A DNA stretch of 64,000 bases. It comes from a virus. Under the pieces are notes generated by a model. The model saw only the letters and a program-made list of their open reading frames with translations. It was not told where the DNA came from and searched no databases. A program made the position numbers and the translations under genes. Shown here piece after piece: positions 33,531 to 43,322 of the stretch (within the stretch, counting starts at the first letter, position 1; each line of letters begins with the position of its first letter). The stretch is from IMG/VR virus record IMGVR_UViG_3300032323_002905, positions 1-64,000 of that record; one strand, written 5' to 3'.

Positions 33531-34843
33531 TATTTTATTTTATTTTTAATAACATTTAATACATCATCTAATTTAATTAGATTCATACATTCTTTTCTTT
33601 CTGGTTGTTGTAAATCTAACCACCATCTTCTGTCATAATAATTTTTGCCACAGTTTTTTTCAATATACTTTACACCTGGATGTTTAGCATGATTATTATA
33701 GAATGGAGTTAAACAAATTCCAGAATGTGGGTTTACAGAAGCTGCAAAATGGTGAACAAATGTATCTACACTTATCCATAGTTTAGCTTCATCAATTAAT
33801 CCTGCTAATTCAGGAATAGATTTATCTAAAAATTTACCATCAACTCCGGCTGGAGCTGGTGTAAGAGGAATTTGATCATCTTTATGAGAACCTACTTGTA
33901 TAACATAAAAACCTAATTTTTTTAATTCAAAAATTAATCTAAACCATCTAACATCAACCCAGTCTTTATTTGAGTCTTGGTTCTGGATTTTAGCGGCTGT
34001 TGTACTTATTAAAGCTAATGGTTTACCTGTTGTATTTTCAAATTTAGTTTTATCTCCTGTATATTTTAAAATATCAGTGATATGTCTTTTTTCTCCATAC
34101 ATTTCAAAAAATGCATCTATAATTGTAGGAGAATTATTAGTTGAACCATAAGTATAAACAAATCGTTTATAACCTCCAAATAATTCATCAGACCAGTCAA
34201 TAAATCCTTTAATATTAATATGATTTATAGAAAAAGGATAAATAGAACAAACATAACACTCACTTCCTATTTTTTCTAATAGTGGATATGCCATGACATG
34301 ATCACCTAATCCACCATCAATATAAATAATTCGTTCATAAAATATAGGATTAATTATTTTTTTACTATATCTTTCTGAGTCTGATGTGTTGTCAGGAATA
34401 AAGGATTGTTTAGTTTTTTGAGTAATTAAATCCGCTATAAACCATGTTATAGATTGGTAATTAGTATCCCAATTAAGGCGTAATAAATCACTTGTTTGTG
34501 CTAATAAATAGGTATTATTAAGTATATCCCATTCTTTAACATTAAAGTGTGTATTAGATTCATCTATAATTAAACTATATTCAGTTTTAGTTTTAGATAT
34601 AAGTTCTACAATTGAAGATACAGGTTGATGTTGAGTAGGAGTAATAACATAATTTTGATAAGCAAGTGTTGTTAACTTGTTTAACATATTTGACTCTAAC
34701 CAAGGAGTAATATCTTTACAATTAACTTGTAGAGTTTGAAATTGAGATTTTAAGGGATGTTGATGTAGTTGATCTAATAAAATTGATAACTTAGTTTCAT
34801 CTTTAGTGTGAATGATAACAGTTATTTTATCATTTTGGGTCAT
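33530..34843 (-). CDS. GT9-like (heptosyltransferase family) glycosyltransferase
   Basis: 437 aa. After a ~170-residue N-terminal part starting ITVIIHTKDETKLS, it shows a GT-B fold of the GT9 type: IIYIDGGLGDHVMAYPLLEK (like the GxGDhv start of heptosyltransferases), WFRLIFELKKLGFYVIQVGS, and LAGLIDEAKLWISVDTFVHH followed by FAASVNPHSG, the nucleotide-sugar site. GT9 enzymes move heptose or similar sugars onto glycans. It leads an operon with the three-domain transferase and has a class A promoter inside a late region, so it may be made early. Confidence 0.8.
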   Translation of the reverse strand: MTQNDKITVIIHTKDETKLSILLDQLHQHPLKSQFQTLQVNCKDITPWLESNMLNKLTTLAYQNYVITPTQHQPVSSIVELISKTKTEYSLIIDESNTHFNVKEWDILNNTYLLAQTSDLLRLNWDTNYQSITWFIADLITQKTKQSFIPDNTSDSERYSKKIINPIFYERIIYIDGGLGDHVMAYPLLEKIGSECYVCSIYPFSINHINIKGFIDWSDELFGGYKRFVYTYGSTNNSPTIIDAFFEMYGEKRHITDILKYTGDKTKFENTTGKPLALISTTAAKIQNQDSNKDWVDVRWFRLIFELKKLGFYVIQVGSHKDDQIPLTPAPAGVDGKFLDKSIPELAGLIDEAKLWISVDTFVHHFAASVNPHSGICLTPFYNNHAKHPGVKYIEKNCGKNYYDRRWWLDLQQPERKECMNLIKLDDVLNVIKNKIK

Positions 34844-34863
34844 AACTTAATTGTATTTACTAA

Positions 34864-34895
34864 TAAATATAATAACTTGATTTTAAAAAGCCAAA
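34864..34895 (-). promoter_or_regulatory. Class A promoter of the glycosyltransferase operon
   Basis: TTTG (34895-34892, in AATTTGGC), 20 bases, TATATTTA (34871-34864). An early-type promoter placed between late structural genes; the predicted leader is about 17 nt. Confidence 0.65.
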
Positions 34896-35291
34896 TTATA
34901 TAGAACTTGAGAGATCAACTATAGTAAAGTCTACTGTTGGATTTTGTATTAATGATTGAGATATAATATATTCATGTCCTGCTAGTAAAATATTACCTTG
35001 AACATCTGTCTCAATACTACCATAATTTAAATTAGCTATTGTTACCGCACCATTATAAACTATTGGAGGTTGGGAGCCTGATGCTGAGCCTGAAGGTAAT
35101 GAACCTGTAATATATCCTGGTTTTTTATCGTATAAATTAGCAGTAACTGAAACTGATGTTCCATTATTTATAGAACATAAAACAAATAAATAAGTTCCAT
35201 CATAAAACTGAGGGATAGCATTAGACATAGGAGCCGTATTAGATTGAACGCATGTCCAAACAGGATTAAAATTTGAAATTTCTATTGCCAT
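34896..35291 (-). CDS. Hypothetical virion protein, 131 aa
   Basis: A beta-rich Ser/Thr/Asn-rich sequence (VSVTANLYDKKPGYITGSLP, GHEYIISQSLIQNPTVDF) with no Cys except near the N-terminus. No family recognised. It resembles small fibre or capsid decoration proteins. A class B element lies 11 bases before the ATG, and the gene follows another structural gene, so it is probably late and virion-associated. Confidence 0.7.
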   Translation of the reverse strand: MAIEISNFNPVWTCVQSNTAPMSNAIPQFYDGTYLFVLCSINNGTSVSVTANLYDKKPGYITGSLPSGSASGSQPPIVYNGAVTIANLNYGSIETDVQGNILLAGHEYIISQSLIQNPTVDFTIVDLSSSI

Positions 35292-35302
35292 TTTGTTTTA
35301 TT

Positions 35303-35311
35303 ATAAATATT
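35303..35311 (-). promoter_or_regulatory. Class B (late-type) element for the 131-aa virion gene
   Basis: AATATTTATAATAAA on the coding strand, 11 bases before the ATG. Full consensus match; the mRNA leader would be very short. Confidence 0.5.
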
Positions 35312-35312
35312 A

Positions 35313-35891
35313 TTAATCATAAAAAGTCATATTAAATTGCATTCTTTGGTATCCATATAATGTAGCTAAAATAGTATCAGGGTAATTAGCTGGATCATCA
35401 CCTGTGACTGAATATATAGTGGCTGATGTATCTGGGTCTGTGACTGATATATCTACAAAATTAATAGTACCAGAAGTTAGTTTTAATGTTAATATTAAAT
35501 CAGCTCCTGTACCTGCTGATGTCGCGGTATCAATATAACCTCCTGAGGAATCTGTAGTACCATTAGCTAATGTTTGGAAACCATATATTGAAGTTCCTCC
35601 AATATTAATTTTTATATCAAGACTATTTGCCGCGTTATTAGTAAATGTATAATCCCAATAATTGTATTCTAAATCATTATAATCATAAAATGTATTTAAC
35701 GCAAAATCTTGACTTGCAACATTTGTTGCATATATATTTTGTCCAGCGGTAGTATTTCTATTTATAGCTCCATATTGAGCAAAAACACCAGCAAATGATT
35801 GAGAAAATGTAAGTGATAATGTTGTAGATGTTCTTCCAAACTCTGTATTTAAATCACTCATCAAAATTGCTCCTGAACCTGTTATAGTCAT
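35313..35891 (-). CDS. Hypothetical virion protein, 192 aa
   Basis: The N-terminus GSGAILMSDLNTEFGR with TLSLTFSQSFAGVF, followed by an all-beta body rich in Thr, Asn and Gly, is typical of phage structural domains with an Ig-like or fibre fold. No exact family named. It follows the 2176-aa fibre gene by two bases, so it is probably a fibre-associated protein such as a tip, adaptor or connector. Confidence 0.7.
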   Translation of the reverse strand: MTITGSGAILMSDLNTEFGRTSTTLSLTFSQSFAGVFAQYGAINRNTTAGQNIYATNVASQDFALNTFYDYNDLEYNYWDYTFTNNAANSLDIKINIGGTSIYGFQTLANGTTDSSGGYIDTATSAGTGADLILTLKLTSGTINFVDISVTDPDTSATIYSVTGDDPANYPDTILATLYGYQRMQFNMTFYD

Positions 35892-35893
35892 AA

Positions 35894-38800
35894 CTATTTA
35901 TTTTTAAGTTGTTCTTCTAAATTAATTACTTTATCATTTAGTTCTTGAATAGCAGCAATTAACAATGGTACTACCTTTTCATATTGTACTGTTAAATAAT
36001 TTTCTCCTGTTTTACTTACTATATTATTGTTCTCATCTTTAGTAACATCAAATGGAGCTGGTTTTACTGCTTCTGGTAATATTTTTTGTATATCTTGAGC
36101 TATAACTCCAACTTGTCTTTCTGTATTAGATTCAAAATAAATATCTGCTAATTCATTTTGATAATAAGTTACCGCTCTTAATGAATTAACTTTATTTAAA
36201 GCACTTTTAATTGGTTCTAATCCTTTTTTAAGTCTTTCATCTGAGTAATATGCTGTTATATTTCCTGTTGCATTTATAGAACCACTAACATCTAATGCTA
36301 CTGCTGGGGCTGTAATACCAATACCTACATTACCACCATTAACCATAGACATAACTTCATTTCCTCCACCATCAACAAATCTTAATCTATCTGTTGTACC
36401 ACCATAATATATTTGAAAAGCATTAGTGTTATTACCTAATCTTATTCCAGATCTAGATGTTGTATTGTTACCATTTGAAGCGTCTCTTTTTATATCTAAA
36501 AAAGTACCCTCTTGTGAAGCATACATTGTAGCTCCATTAGAAATAGATAATTTACTTGTTGGACTAGTAGTACCAATACCTACGTTACCTGAACCAGACA
36601 TAACCACAGTTTGACCACTTGTACTTCCTCCAGGATAAAATGCTAAAAAGGAACTAGCACCTGAGTTAGCTGCTATTGTTGGTATATTAGCTCCATAGGC
36701 TCCACCCCAAGTTAAATTATTTCCACTTGCTAAGTTAACAGAACCATTAATATCCAATTTAACCACAGGTGATGTTGTTCCAATACCTACATCACCTCCA
36801 CTAAGTATAGCTAATCTTGTTGCACCAGCAGTTCCTAATCGTAAACTAGCTACAGCTTCACCCATCATTACTAAGTTACCTCCACCACCAGCATTGTATT
36901 GTAAATATCCAGTACGAGTATTATTAGCTGTGTTATAAAAAGATATATAAGCAGCATCATTTTGTAAACGTAATAATTCCGCTGCTCCTGCTATTTGTAA
37001 TAATGAACCATCAAATGTTAGATTAGATTCTCCATTAAATGGAGTTCCAGAATCTCCTGTAGCTGTTACTACATAATTATTAACATTATTAGATATTGAG
37101 GTTGCCGCTGCTAAACCTGAAATACCTGAAGTACCTACTTGTCCAGAAGCACCACTTGCTCCTGAAGCGCCGCTAGCACCGGATAAACCTGAAATACCAG
37201 ATGTACCAACTTGTCCTGATGCACCTGATGCTCCTGAAGCACCACTAGCACCTGAAGCACCACTTGCACCTGATAATCCTGAAATACCACTTGTACCTAC
37301 TTGGCCTGAAGCACCTGATGCTCCGCTTGCCCCTGAAGCACCTGAGGCACCACTTAGTCCTGAAATACCTGAAGTACCAACCTGTCCTGAAGCGCCACTT
37401 GCGCCTGAAGCTCCTGAAGCGCCACTTGCACCTGAAGCACCTGATAATCCTGAAATACCAGATGTACCAACTTGTCCTGAAGCACCACTAGCACCTGATA
37501 GACCAGAAATACCTGATGTTCCTACTTGTCCAGAAGCACCGCTTGCGCCTGAAGCACCTGAGGCACCACTTAGTCCTGAAATACCTGAAGTACCTACTTG
37601 GCCTGATGCACCTGAAGCGCCACTTAAACCTGAAATACCACTTGTACCTACTTGACCTGAAGCTCCTGATGCTCCGCTTGCTCCTGAAAGTCCTGAGATA
37701 CCTGAAGTACCTACTTGGCCTGATGCACCACTAGCCCCTGAAGCTCCTGATGCTCCACTTGCGCCTGAAAGTCCTGAGATACCTGAAGTACCTACTTGGC
37801 CTGAAGCTCCTGAAGCACCGCTTGCACCTGAAGCTCCTGATAAACCTGAAAGTCCTGAAATACCTACTTGGCCTGATGCACCACTAGCACCTGATGCTCC
37901 TGATAAACCTGATATACCACTTAATCCTGAAATACCACTTGTTCCTACTTGGCCTGAAGCCCCACTAGCACCTGAAGCACCTGAAGCGCCACTTAAGCCT
38001 GAAATACCTGATATACCAACTTGGCCTGAAGCACCACTCGCTCCTGAGGCTCCTGATAAACCACTTATACCTGAAGTACCTACAGTACCACTTAAGCCTG
38101 AAATACCTGAAGTACCTACTTGGCCTGATGCACCACTAGCACCTGATGCTCCTGATAAACCTGATATACCTGATAAACCTGATGTTCCTGCTGCTGTTGT
38201 TGTAATAACATCACCAGTTGTAGTAACAGCTAATAACGCCGCTACAGATCCGGGAAATGCTCCTGAACCTGTGTACGCAGCTAAGTTCATCTGTCTAGAA
38301 CCTAAACTCCATGATGCTACAGAAGCATTTGATGTAGTTGAAGTACCTCTTAATATTCTGATAGTATTTTGCCAGTTATCAATCATTGAACCTGATGTCC
38401 AAGATGTACCTGGTTGTAATGTTAATTGACCGCCTTCATCTGGTCCTAATGGACCTAAATATAAATTAGATTCTGTACTTGTATTTGTAGTACCAATAGC
38501 AACTACACCATCTTTTGTTATATTAAATACACTACCTGTTGCACTACCTGAAGCAGTAACACTAATATAATTTGCTGTTTGTCCTGCTGCTCCTCTAACT
38601 TGTAAACCACCAACTGAAGATGTAATATTAATTACTTCTACAGCATGGGTAGGTACAGGTGTTAAACCATAAGCACCATTTATAAAACTTGTATAATAAG
38701 AAGCAAACTGTAATCTATTAAAAGGAGCATCAGCTCCATATGTACCACCTTGGAATGTGACGTTATTATTAGACCCACCTGAGCCTGAATTTTTTATTTG

Positions 38801-41800
38801 GAAATAAGCTGTTTGTAAATTGTCTGCCCACCCTCCAACATTAGAAGTAATTCTAAGTTGAGCTGAATCAGTAGAATTTCCTCCGGCATTACCTTCTAAT
38901 ATTAATGAACTAGCTAAAGTTTTAATATTAGGAGAAGCATTATTAGGTCCGTTTAATACTAAACTACCTGTAAGGTTTAATATACTACCATCAAATTGTA
39001 AATTAGCTTCTCCATTAAATGGAGTAGTTGAGTTTCCTGTTGCTGTTACAACATAGTTATTTACATTATTAGTAATTGCTGTTGCTGCTGCTAAACCTGA
39101 AATACCTGAAGTACCAGATAATCCACTTATACCAGATGTTCCTGATAAACCTGAGATACCTGAAGTACCACTTAAGCCTGAAATACCTGACGCACCTGAT
39201 AAACCACTTATACCAGATGTACCAACTTGTCCTGAAGCACCACTTGCGCCTGATGCTCCTGAAAGTCCTGAAATACCTGATATTCCACTTAAACCAGATA
39301 TACCTGATATACCACTAGTACCTGAAGCTCCGCTTGCTCCTGATGTACCACTTAATCCTGAAATACCTGAAGTACCACTTAAGCCTGAAATACCGCTTAA
39401 ACCTGATAAACCTAAGGTACCACTTAAACCTGATAGGCCTGAAATACCAGATAGACCTGATGAACCTGATAGACCTGATAGACCTGATTCTCCTGAAAGT
39501 CCTGAGATGCCTGATAAACCTGATATACCTGATAAACCACTTATACCTGACAAACCTGATAATCCAGAAAGTCCTGAAAGACCTGAATTACCTATAGAAC
39601 CTACTGTTGTTATAACAAATGAATAGTAAGCGCTACCTTCTGTATAATATACAACTGAATGTGATGTTGAGTCATCATTATTTAAATACAATCTAACAAT
39701 CATTCTGTTAGTTGGATCTATAGTTGTTGTAGGTAATACTATATCAACATTAGTTTCAACTGGTGTTGAAGCATTTACCCATCCAATTAAAGCATCACTA
39801 GATGTTATAGCAGGACCAATAGGAGTACCTGATGAATTAGCTAATTGTATTTCACAATAAGCATTAATTTGATCATTAGATGCTTGTTTTAAATAATTAA
39901 AATGGAATCTTTGAATACCTGCTGGTATTACCGCGAATCCTAATTGTGGAGTTATATAATCTGAAACAAGAACTCCTTGCTGATTTCCTGTTAAATTTGT
40001 TGTTAATGTTTGTTGAGAAGCTGTTGATGGAGTAGCAGCTAATACTTTGTATCCTGAAACATCTGAATTTTGACTTTCATTAAAATAATATGTTTGACCT
40101 GCTGTTATACCAGTTGCTCCACTTAAACCTGATATACCTGATAAACCAGAAAATCCTGATAATCCAGAGATACCTGAAAGACCGGATAAACCAGAGATAC
40201 CTGATAAACCTGAAATCCCTGATAAGCCTGATATACCACTTAAGCCTGATATACCTGATATGCCTGAAAGTCCTGAGATACCAGATAAGCCACTTAAACC
40301 AGATTCACCTGATAAACCTGAAATACCTGATAAGCCTGATATACCACTTAGACCTAAAAGTCCTGAAATACCAGATGTACCTGAAAGTCCTGATAGACCT
40401 GATAGACCTGAAATACCACTTAAACCTGATAGACCTGAGATACCTGATAAACCACTTAGACCTGATAAACCACTTAGACCTGAAGTAGCTGTAACTCCTA
40501 ATGTAGTTACTAAATATGAATAATGTTGTGTGCCTTGAGTATAAAAATTAACAGTTTTAGGTGAAGGTTGATTATTATTAACATATATTTTATAAACTAA
40601 TCTATCTGTTGGGTCTAATATAGCTGTTGTAGCTACAGCATTATTTTTAACTTCAACAGGTGTTGTGTTATTTGTATCCCAACCTAATTGTATAGTATCT
40701 GATGTGAATAACAAGGTTTCGACACTACCTGTAGTATATTTAGATATAGTGTAGTAAGAAGTAATATTATCATTTACAGCAGGTTTAGTAAAATAACTAT
40801 ATGAATGCCATATTCCATTTGGAATTACAGATACACCAGGAACATCATTATCTGTTATCCATCCTGAATCAACTATAGCATTTTGTTGACTCGCTGATAA
40901 ATTTACTGGGATAACTTGTTCAGATGCTGATACTGTGAATTTACTTAATTGAAAGTAAGGAGATGAACTACCTGAAGCTGAAGAATTTACAAAGAAATTT
41001 TGACCTCCTGAGTTTCCATTTTCTCCACTTAATCCTGATATACCTGAAAGTCCTGATAAACCTGATATACCTGAAATACCACTTATACCTGATAATCCTG
41101 AAAGACCAGAATCACCATTAGTCCCTGATAAACCACTTAAACCAGAATTACCTGATAAACCACTTAAACCAGAAATACCAATTCCACTTAAGCCTGAAAT
41201 ACCTGTACCACTTAAACCTGAAATACCTGAATTTCCTTCTAAACCACTTAAACCAGATAGACCTGAAACTCCAAAGCCATTTAAACCAGAAATACCTTCT
41301 AAACCTGATATACCACTTAGACCTGATAAGCCAGTTCCACTTAAACCTGATATACCAGAATTACCTGATAAACCACTTAAACCAGATGTACCAAATAAAC
41401 CAGAGATACCTTCTAAACCACTTAAACCTGAGAGACCAGATAAACCAATACCACTTATACCTGATATACCACTTAAGCCTGAAGTACCTTCTAAGCCACT
41501 TAAACCAGATATACCACTTATACCAGATATACCTGATATACCTGAAAGTCCTGAAATACCTGATTGACCAGATAAACCTGAAGTACCTATACCACTTAAT
41601 CCTGATAAACCGCTTGTTCCTATTATACCTGATATACCACTTAAGCCTGATATACCTGATAAACCTGAAATACCTTCTAAACCACTTAAACCTGAGAGAC
41701 CAGAGTCACCACTTAAACCTGAAATACCTTCTAAGCCTGAAAGACCTGAAAGTCCTGATATACCTAAAGTACCACTTAAACCAGAGATACCTGAAATACC

Positions 41801-42424
41801 TGAAGTGCCAATAGTTCCACTTAAACCTGAAATACCTGAAGTACCACTTAGTCCACTTATACCAGATATACCTAATGTTCCTGAAAGTCCTGAAATACCT
41901 GAAATACCACTTAGACCTGATATACCACTTATACCTGATAAGCCTGATAAGCCTGACAAACCTGAGCGACCACTTAAGCCTGAAATACCTGATAAACCAG
42001 ATGTACCAATTCCACTTAAGCCTGACAAACCTGAGCGACCACTTAAGCCTGAAATACCACTTGTACCTAATAAACCTGATATTCCACTTATACCTGAAAG
42101 TCCTGAAGTACTATTTCCACTTAAGCCTGAAAGTCCTGAAAGTCCTATTCCGCTTAAACCTGAAAGACCAGATAAGCCAATACCACTTAAGCCTGAAATA
42201 CCACTTAAACCAGATAATCCTGATAAACCAGATAAACCAGATTGACCATTTAAACCTGATAAACCTGATAATCCTGATAAACCAGATTGGCCATCTAAAC
42301 CTGATAAACCAGATACTCCTCCTCCACCTCCACTACCTGAAGTAGGTACTTGAAAGGAAGCTAAAGATACTTGATCTAAAAATCTTACATTGTTTCTTGG
42401 TATAGAGTTATTTATTCTGGCCAT
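35894..42424 (-). CDS. Giant collagen-like tail fibre with C-terminal S74 self-cleaving chaperone, 2176 aa
   Basis: The longest protein here. After ~35 residues it runs through four blocks of collagen-like G-L-S/G-I-S triplets, the last changing to G-A-S/G-Q-V units. Two related ~170-residue beta domains separate the early blocks (around NFFVNSSASG and TYYFNESQNS). Two related 50-residue modules (NNVNNYVVTATG...PFNGE.NL.FDGS) follow later blocks. The C-terminus is a Peptidase_S74 domain starting YYSDERLKKG (catalytic Ser near 2061) with RQVGVIAQDIQKILPEAV. S74 domains help fibres trimerise and then cut themselves off, leaving ~2060 residues. It ends in a coiled coil and is the likely receptor-binding long fibre. 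Confidence 0.9.
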   Translation of the reverse strand: MARINNSIPRNNVRFLDQVSLASFQVPTSGSGGGGGVSGLSGLDGQSGLSGLSGLSGLNGQSGLSGLSGLSGLSGISGLSGIGLSGLSGLSGIGLSGLSGLSGNSTSGLSGISGISGLLGTSGISGLSGRSGLSGLSGIGTSGLSGISGLSGRSGLSGLSGLSGISGISGLSGISGISGLSGTLGISGISGLSGTSGISGLSGTIGTSGISGISGLSGTLGISGLSGLSGLEGISGLSGDSGLSGLSGLEGISGLSGISGLSGISGIIGTSGLSGLSGIGTSGLSGQSGISGLSGISGISGISGISGLSGLEGTSGLSGISGISGIGLSGLSGLSGLEGISGLFGTSGLSGLSGNSGISGLSGTGLSGLSGISGLEGISGLNGFGVSGLSGLSGLEGNSGISGLSGTGISGLSGIGISGLSGLSGNSGLSGLSGTNGDSGLSGLSGISGISGISGLSGLSGISGLSGENGNSGGQNFFVNSSASGSSSPYFQLSKFTVSASEQVIPVNLSASQQNAIVDSGWITDNDVPGVSVIPNGIWHSYSYFTKPAVNDNITSYYTISKYTTGSVETLLFTSDTIQLGWDTNNTTPVEVKNNAVATTAILDPTDRLVYKIYVNNNQPSPKTVNFYTQGTQHYSYLVTTLGVTATSGLSGLSGLSGLSGISGLSGLSGISGLSGLSGLSGTSGISGLLGLSGISGLSGISGLSGESGLSGLSGISGLSGISGISGLSGISGLSGISGLSGISGLSGLSGISGLSGFSGLSGISGLSGATGITAGQTYYFNESQNSDVSGYKVLAATPSTASQQTLTTNLTGNQQGVLVSDYITPQLGFAVIPAGIQRFHFNYLKQASNDQINAYCEIQLANSSGTPIGPAITSSDALIGWVNASTPVETNVDIVLPTTTIDPTNRMIVRLYLNNDDSTSHSVVYYTEGSAYYSFVITTVGSIGNSGLSGLSGLSGLSGISGLSGISGLSGISGLSGESGLSGLSGSSGLSGISGLSGLSGTLGLSGLSGISGLSGTSGISGLSGTSGASGASGTSGISGISGLSGISGISGLSGASGASGASGQVGTSGISGLSGASGISGLSGTSGISGLSGTSGISGLSGTSGISGLAAATAITNNVNNYVVTATGNSTTPFNGEANLQFDGSILNLTGSLVLNGPNNASPNIKTLASSLILEGNAGGNSTDSAQLRITSNVGGWADNLQTAYFQIKNSGSGGSNNNVTFQGGTYGADAPFNRLQFASYYTSFINGAYGLTPVPTHAVEVINITSSVGGLQVRGAAGQTANYISVTASGSATGSVFNITKDGVVAIGTTNTSTESNLYLGPLGPDEGGQLTLQPGTSWTSGSMIDNWQNTIRILRGTSTTSNASVASWSLGSRQMNLAAYTGSGAFPGSVAALLAVTTTGDVITTTAAGTSGLSGISGLSGASGASGASGQVGTSGISGLSGTVGTSGISGLSGASGASGASGQVGISGISGLSGASGASGASGASGQVGTSGISGLSGISGLSGASGASGASGQVGISGLSGLSGASGASGASGASGQVGTSGISGLSGASGASGASGASGASGQVGTSGISGLSGASGASGASGQVGTSGISGLSGASGASGQVGTSGISGLSGASGASGASGASGQVGTSGISGLSGASGASGQVGTSGISGLSGASGASGASGASGASGASGQVGTSGISGLSGASGASGASGASGASGQVGTSGISGLSGASGASGASGASGASGASGQVGTSGISGLSGASGASGASGASGQVGTSGISGLAAATSISNNVNNYVVTATGDSGTPFNGESNLTFDGSLLQIAGAAELLRLQNDAAYISFYNTANNTRTGYLQYNAGGGGNLVMMGEAVASLRLGTAGATRLAILSGGDVGIGTTSPVVKLDINGSVNLASGNNLTWGGAYGANIPTIAANSGASSFLAFYPGGSTSGQTVVMSGSGNVGIGTTSPTSKLSISNGATMYASQEGTFLDIKRDASNGNNTTSRSGIRLGNNTNAFQIYYGGTTDRLRFVDGGGNEVMSMVNGGNVGIGITAPAVALDVSGSINATGNITAYYSDERLKKGLEPIKSALNKVNSLRAVTYYQNELADIYFESNTERQVGVIAQDIQKILPEAVKPAPFDVTKDENNNIVSKTGENYLTVQYEKVVPLLIAAIQELNDKVINLEEQLKNK
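37105..38195 (-). repeat. G-A-S/G-Q-V-rich collagen-like repeat, block 4 of the giant fibre
   Basis: About 1.09 kb of tandem units coding GASGASGQVGTSGISGLSG-like strings of changing length. The number of G-A-S triplets varies from unit to unit, as expected from slippage or unequal recombination. Confidence 0.9.
39090..39595 (-). repeat. Collagen-like triplet repeat, block 3 of the giant fibre
   Basis: About 500 bases of G-L-S/G-I-S/G-T-S units with a few G-A-S, between the second beta domain and the first NNVNNYVV module. Confidence 0.85.
40110..40485 (-). repeat. Collagen-like triplet repeat, block 2 of the giant fibre
   Basis: About 375 bases of G-L-S/G-I-S units linking the two related beta domains. 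Confidence 0.85.
41020..42320 (-). repeat. Collagen-like triplet repeat, block 1 of the giant fibre
   Basis: About 1.3 kb of tandem triplets, with G-L-E, G-I-G, G-N-S and G-Q-S variants among G-L-S/G-I-S. The longest repeat block in the window, next to the N-terminal attachment end. Confidence 0.9.
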
Positions 42425-42425
42425 G

Positions 42426-43322
42426 TTATAATTCGTTTGCTATTATTATAGTAGAAGGTTTTGCTTGAGCTGGGATTAATGGTATGTCTGACAAGGTTGA
42501 TTCTATTCCTACAATAATCTTGCTTTTACTTGAAAATTTCTTAATAGAGTTTAAATCTTTTTGTAACACTTCTGGAACTATATAGCCATATACTTTAATA
42601 TTAAAAGTACTTCTAACTAATCGTTCAGCAGTATTTTGTAATTCTGTTACTGTATTAAATGTATCAATACGAGTTTGGAATTGGAATTGTTCTGGGTTGC
42701 CCCAGTATGCATCAGAAGCGTATTCAATTGCTTCTACTATTTTGTTTAATTGTTCTACATAGTAAGTAAATACTACACAACTATAAGTTAATGTTAAATA
42801 ATCAGGTACTACTGAAGCATAATATGTAGTAACTGGTCTTCTGTTAGTTAAAACATTAAAATTACTATATACATTATTTGGAGAATATTGTTTTTCTGTT
42901 ACTGTATAGTTATTAGGTTTATTAGCGTCTAATTTGTTAGCTATAGTTCTATTTTTTTCTATACTATCTCTTTTAAACATAATAAGTGGAGCCATAATAG
43001 CGCCATTTACATCTCTATAATATCCATCTTTTTGATATGATTTCCATTTTTCAGGTGAACCATATATAACAGGAACTTCTATTCTTTCTTCATTTTGTAC
43101 TACATAAGGTCTAATAACATTTTGAAAGTAATACATAATAGCTCCATCAATATCTTCAAGACCAATACTAAAAGGTTTAGTATCATCATTCCTAAATGAA
43201 GTTTGTGTACCTCTATTAGGATTATTAGATTTATTAGGGTTACCTCTTTCAACATCAAAAGGTACTTGTTGATCTACAAGTATTTGTTTTTGTGTTTTAG
43301 GTATAGGTATTCTTCCAGCCAT
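42426..43322 (-). CDS. gp15: Tail terminator / sheath stabiliser (T4 gp15-like)
   Basis: 298 aa. GAIMYYFQNVIRPYVVQNEE, EVPVIYGSPEKWKSYQ, IMAPLIMFKRDSIEKNRT, YLTLTYSCVVFTYYVEQLNK and FQFQTRIDTF follow the order of T4 gp15, where a VPxxYxS strand is followed by a YELSIFTRYxxxxxxIVEQI-like segment. gp15 caps the finished tail and joins it to the neck. It overlaps the gp14-like gene by one base. Confidence 0.7.
   Translation of the reverse strand: MAGRIPIPKTQKQILVDQQVPFDVERGNPNKSNNPNRGTQTSFRNDDTKPFSIGLEDIDGAIMYYFQNVIRPYVVQNEERIEVPVIYGSPEKWKSYQKDGYYRDVNGAIMAPLIMFKRDSIEKNRTIANKLDANKPNNYTVTEKQYSPNNVYSNFNVLTNRRPVTTYYASVVPDYLTLTYSCVVFTYYVEQLNKIVEAIEYASDAYWGNPEQFQFQTRIDTFNTVTELQNTAERLVRSTFNIKVYGYIVPEVLQKDLNSIKKFSSKSKIIVGIESTLSDIPLIPAQAKPSTIIIANEL

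Noticed and set aside
41386-42345. Several plus-strand open frames of 140-156 aa opposite the giant fibre
   Set aside because: Shadows of the collagen-like repeat in other frames (strings of PEIPDKP or HLNLIYL). They vary only with the repeat.
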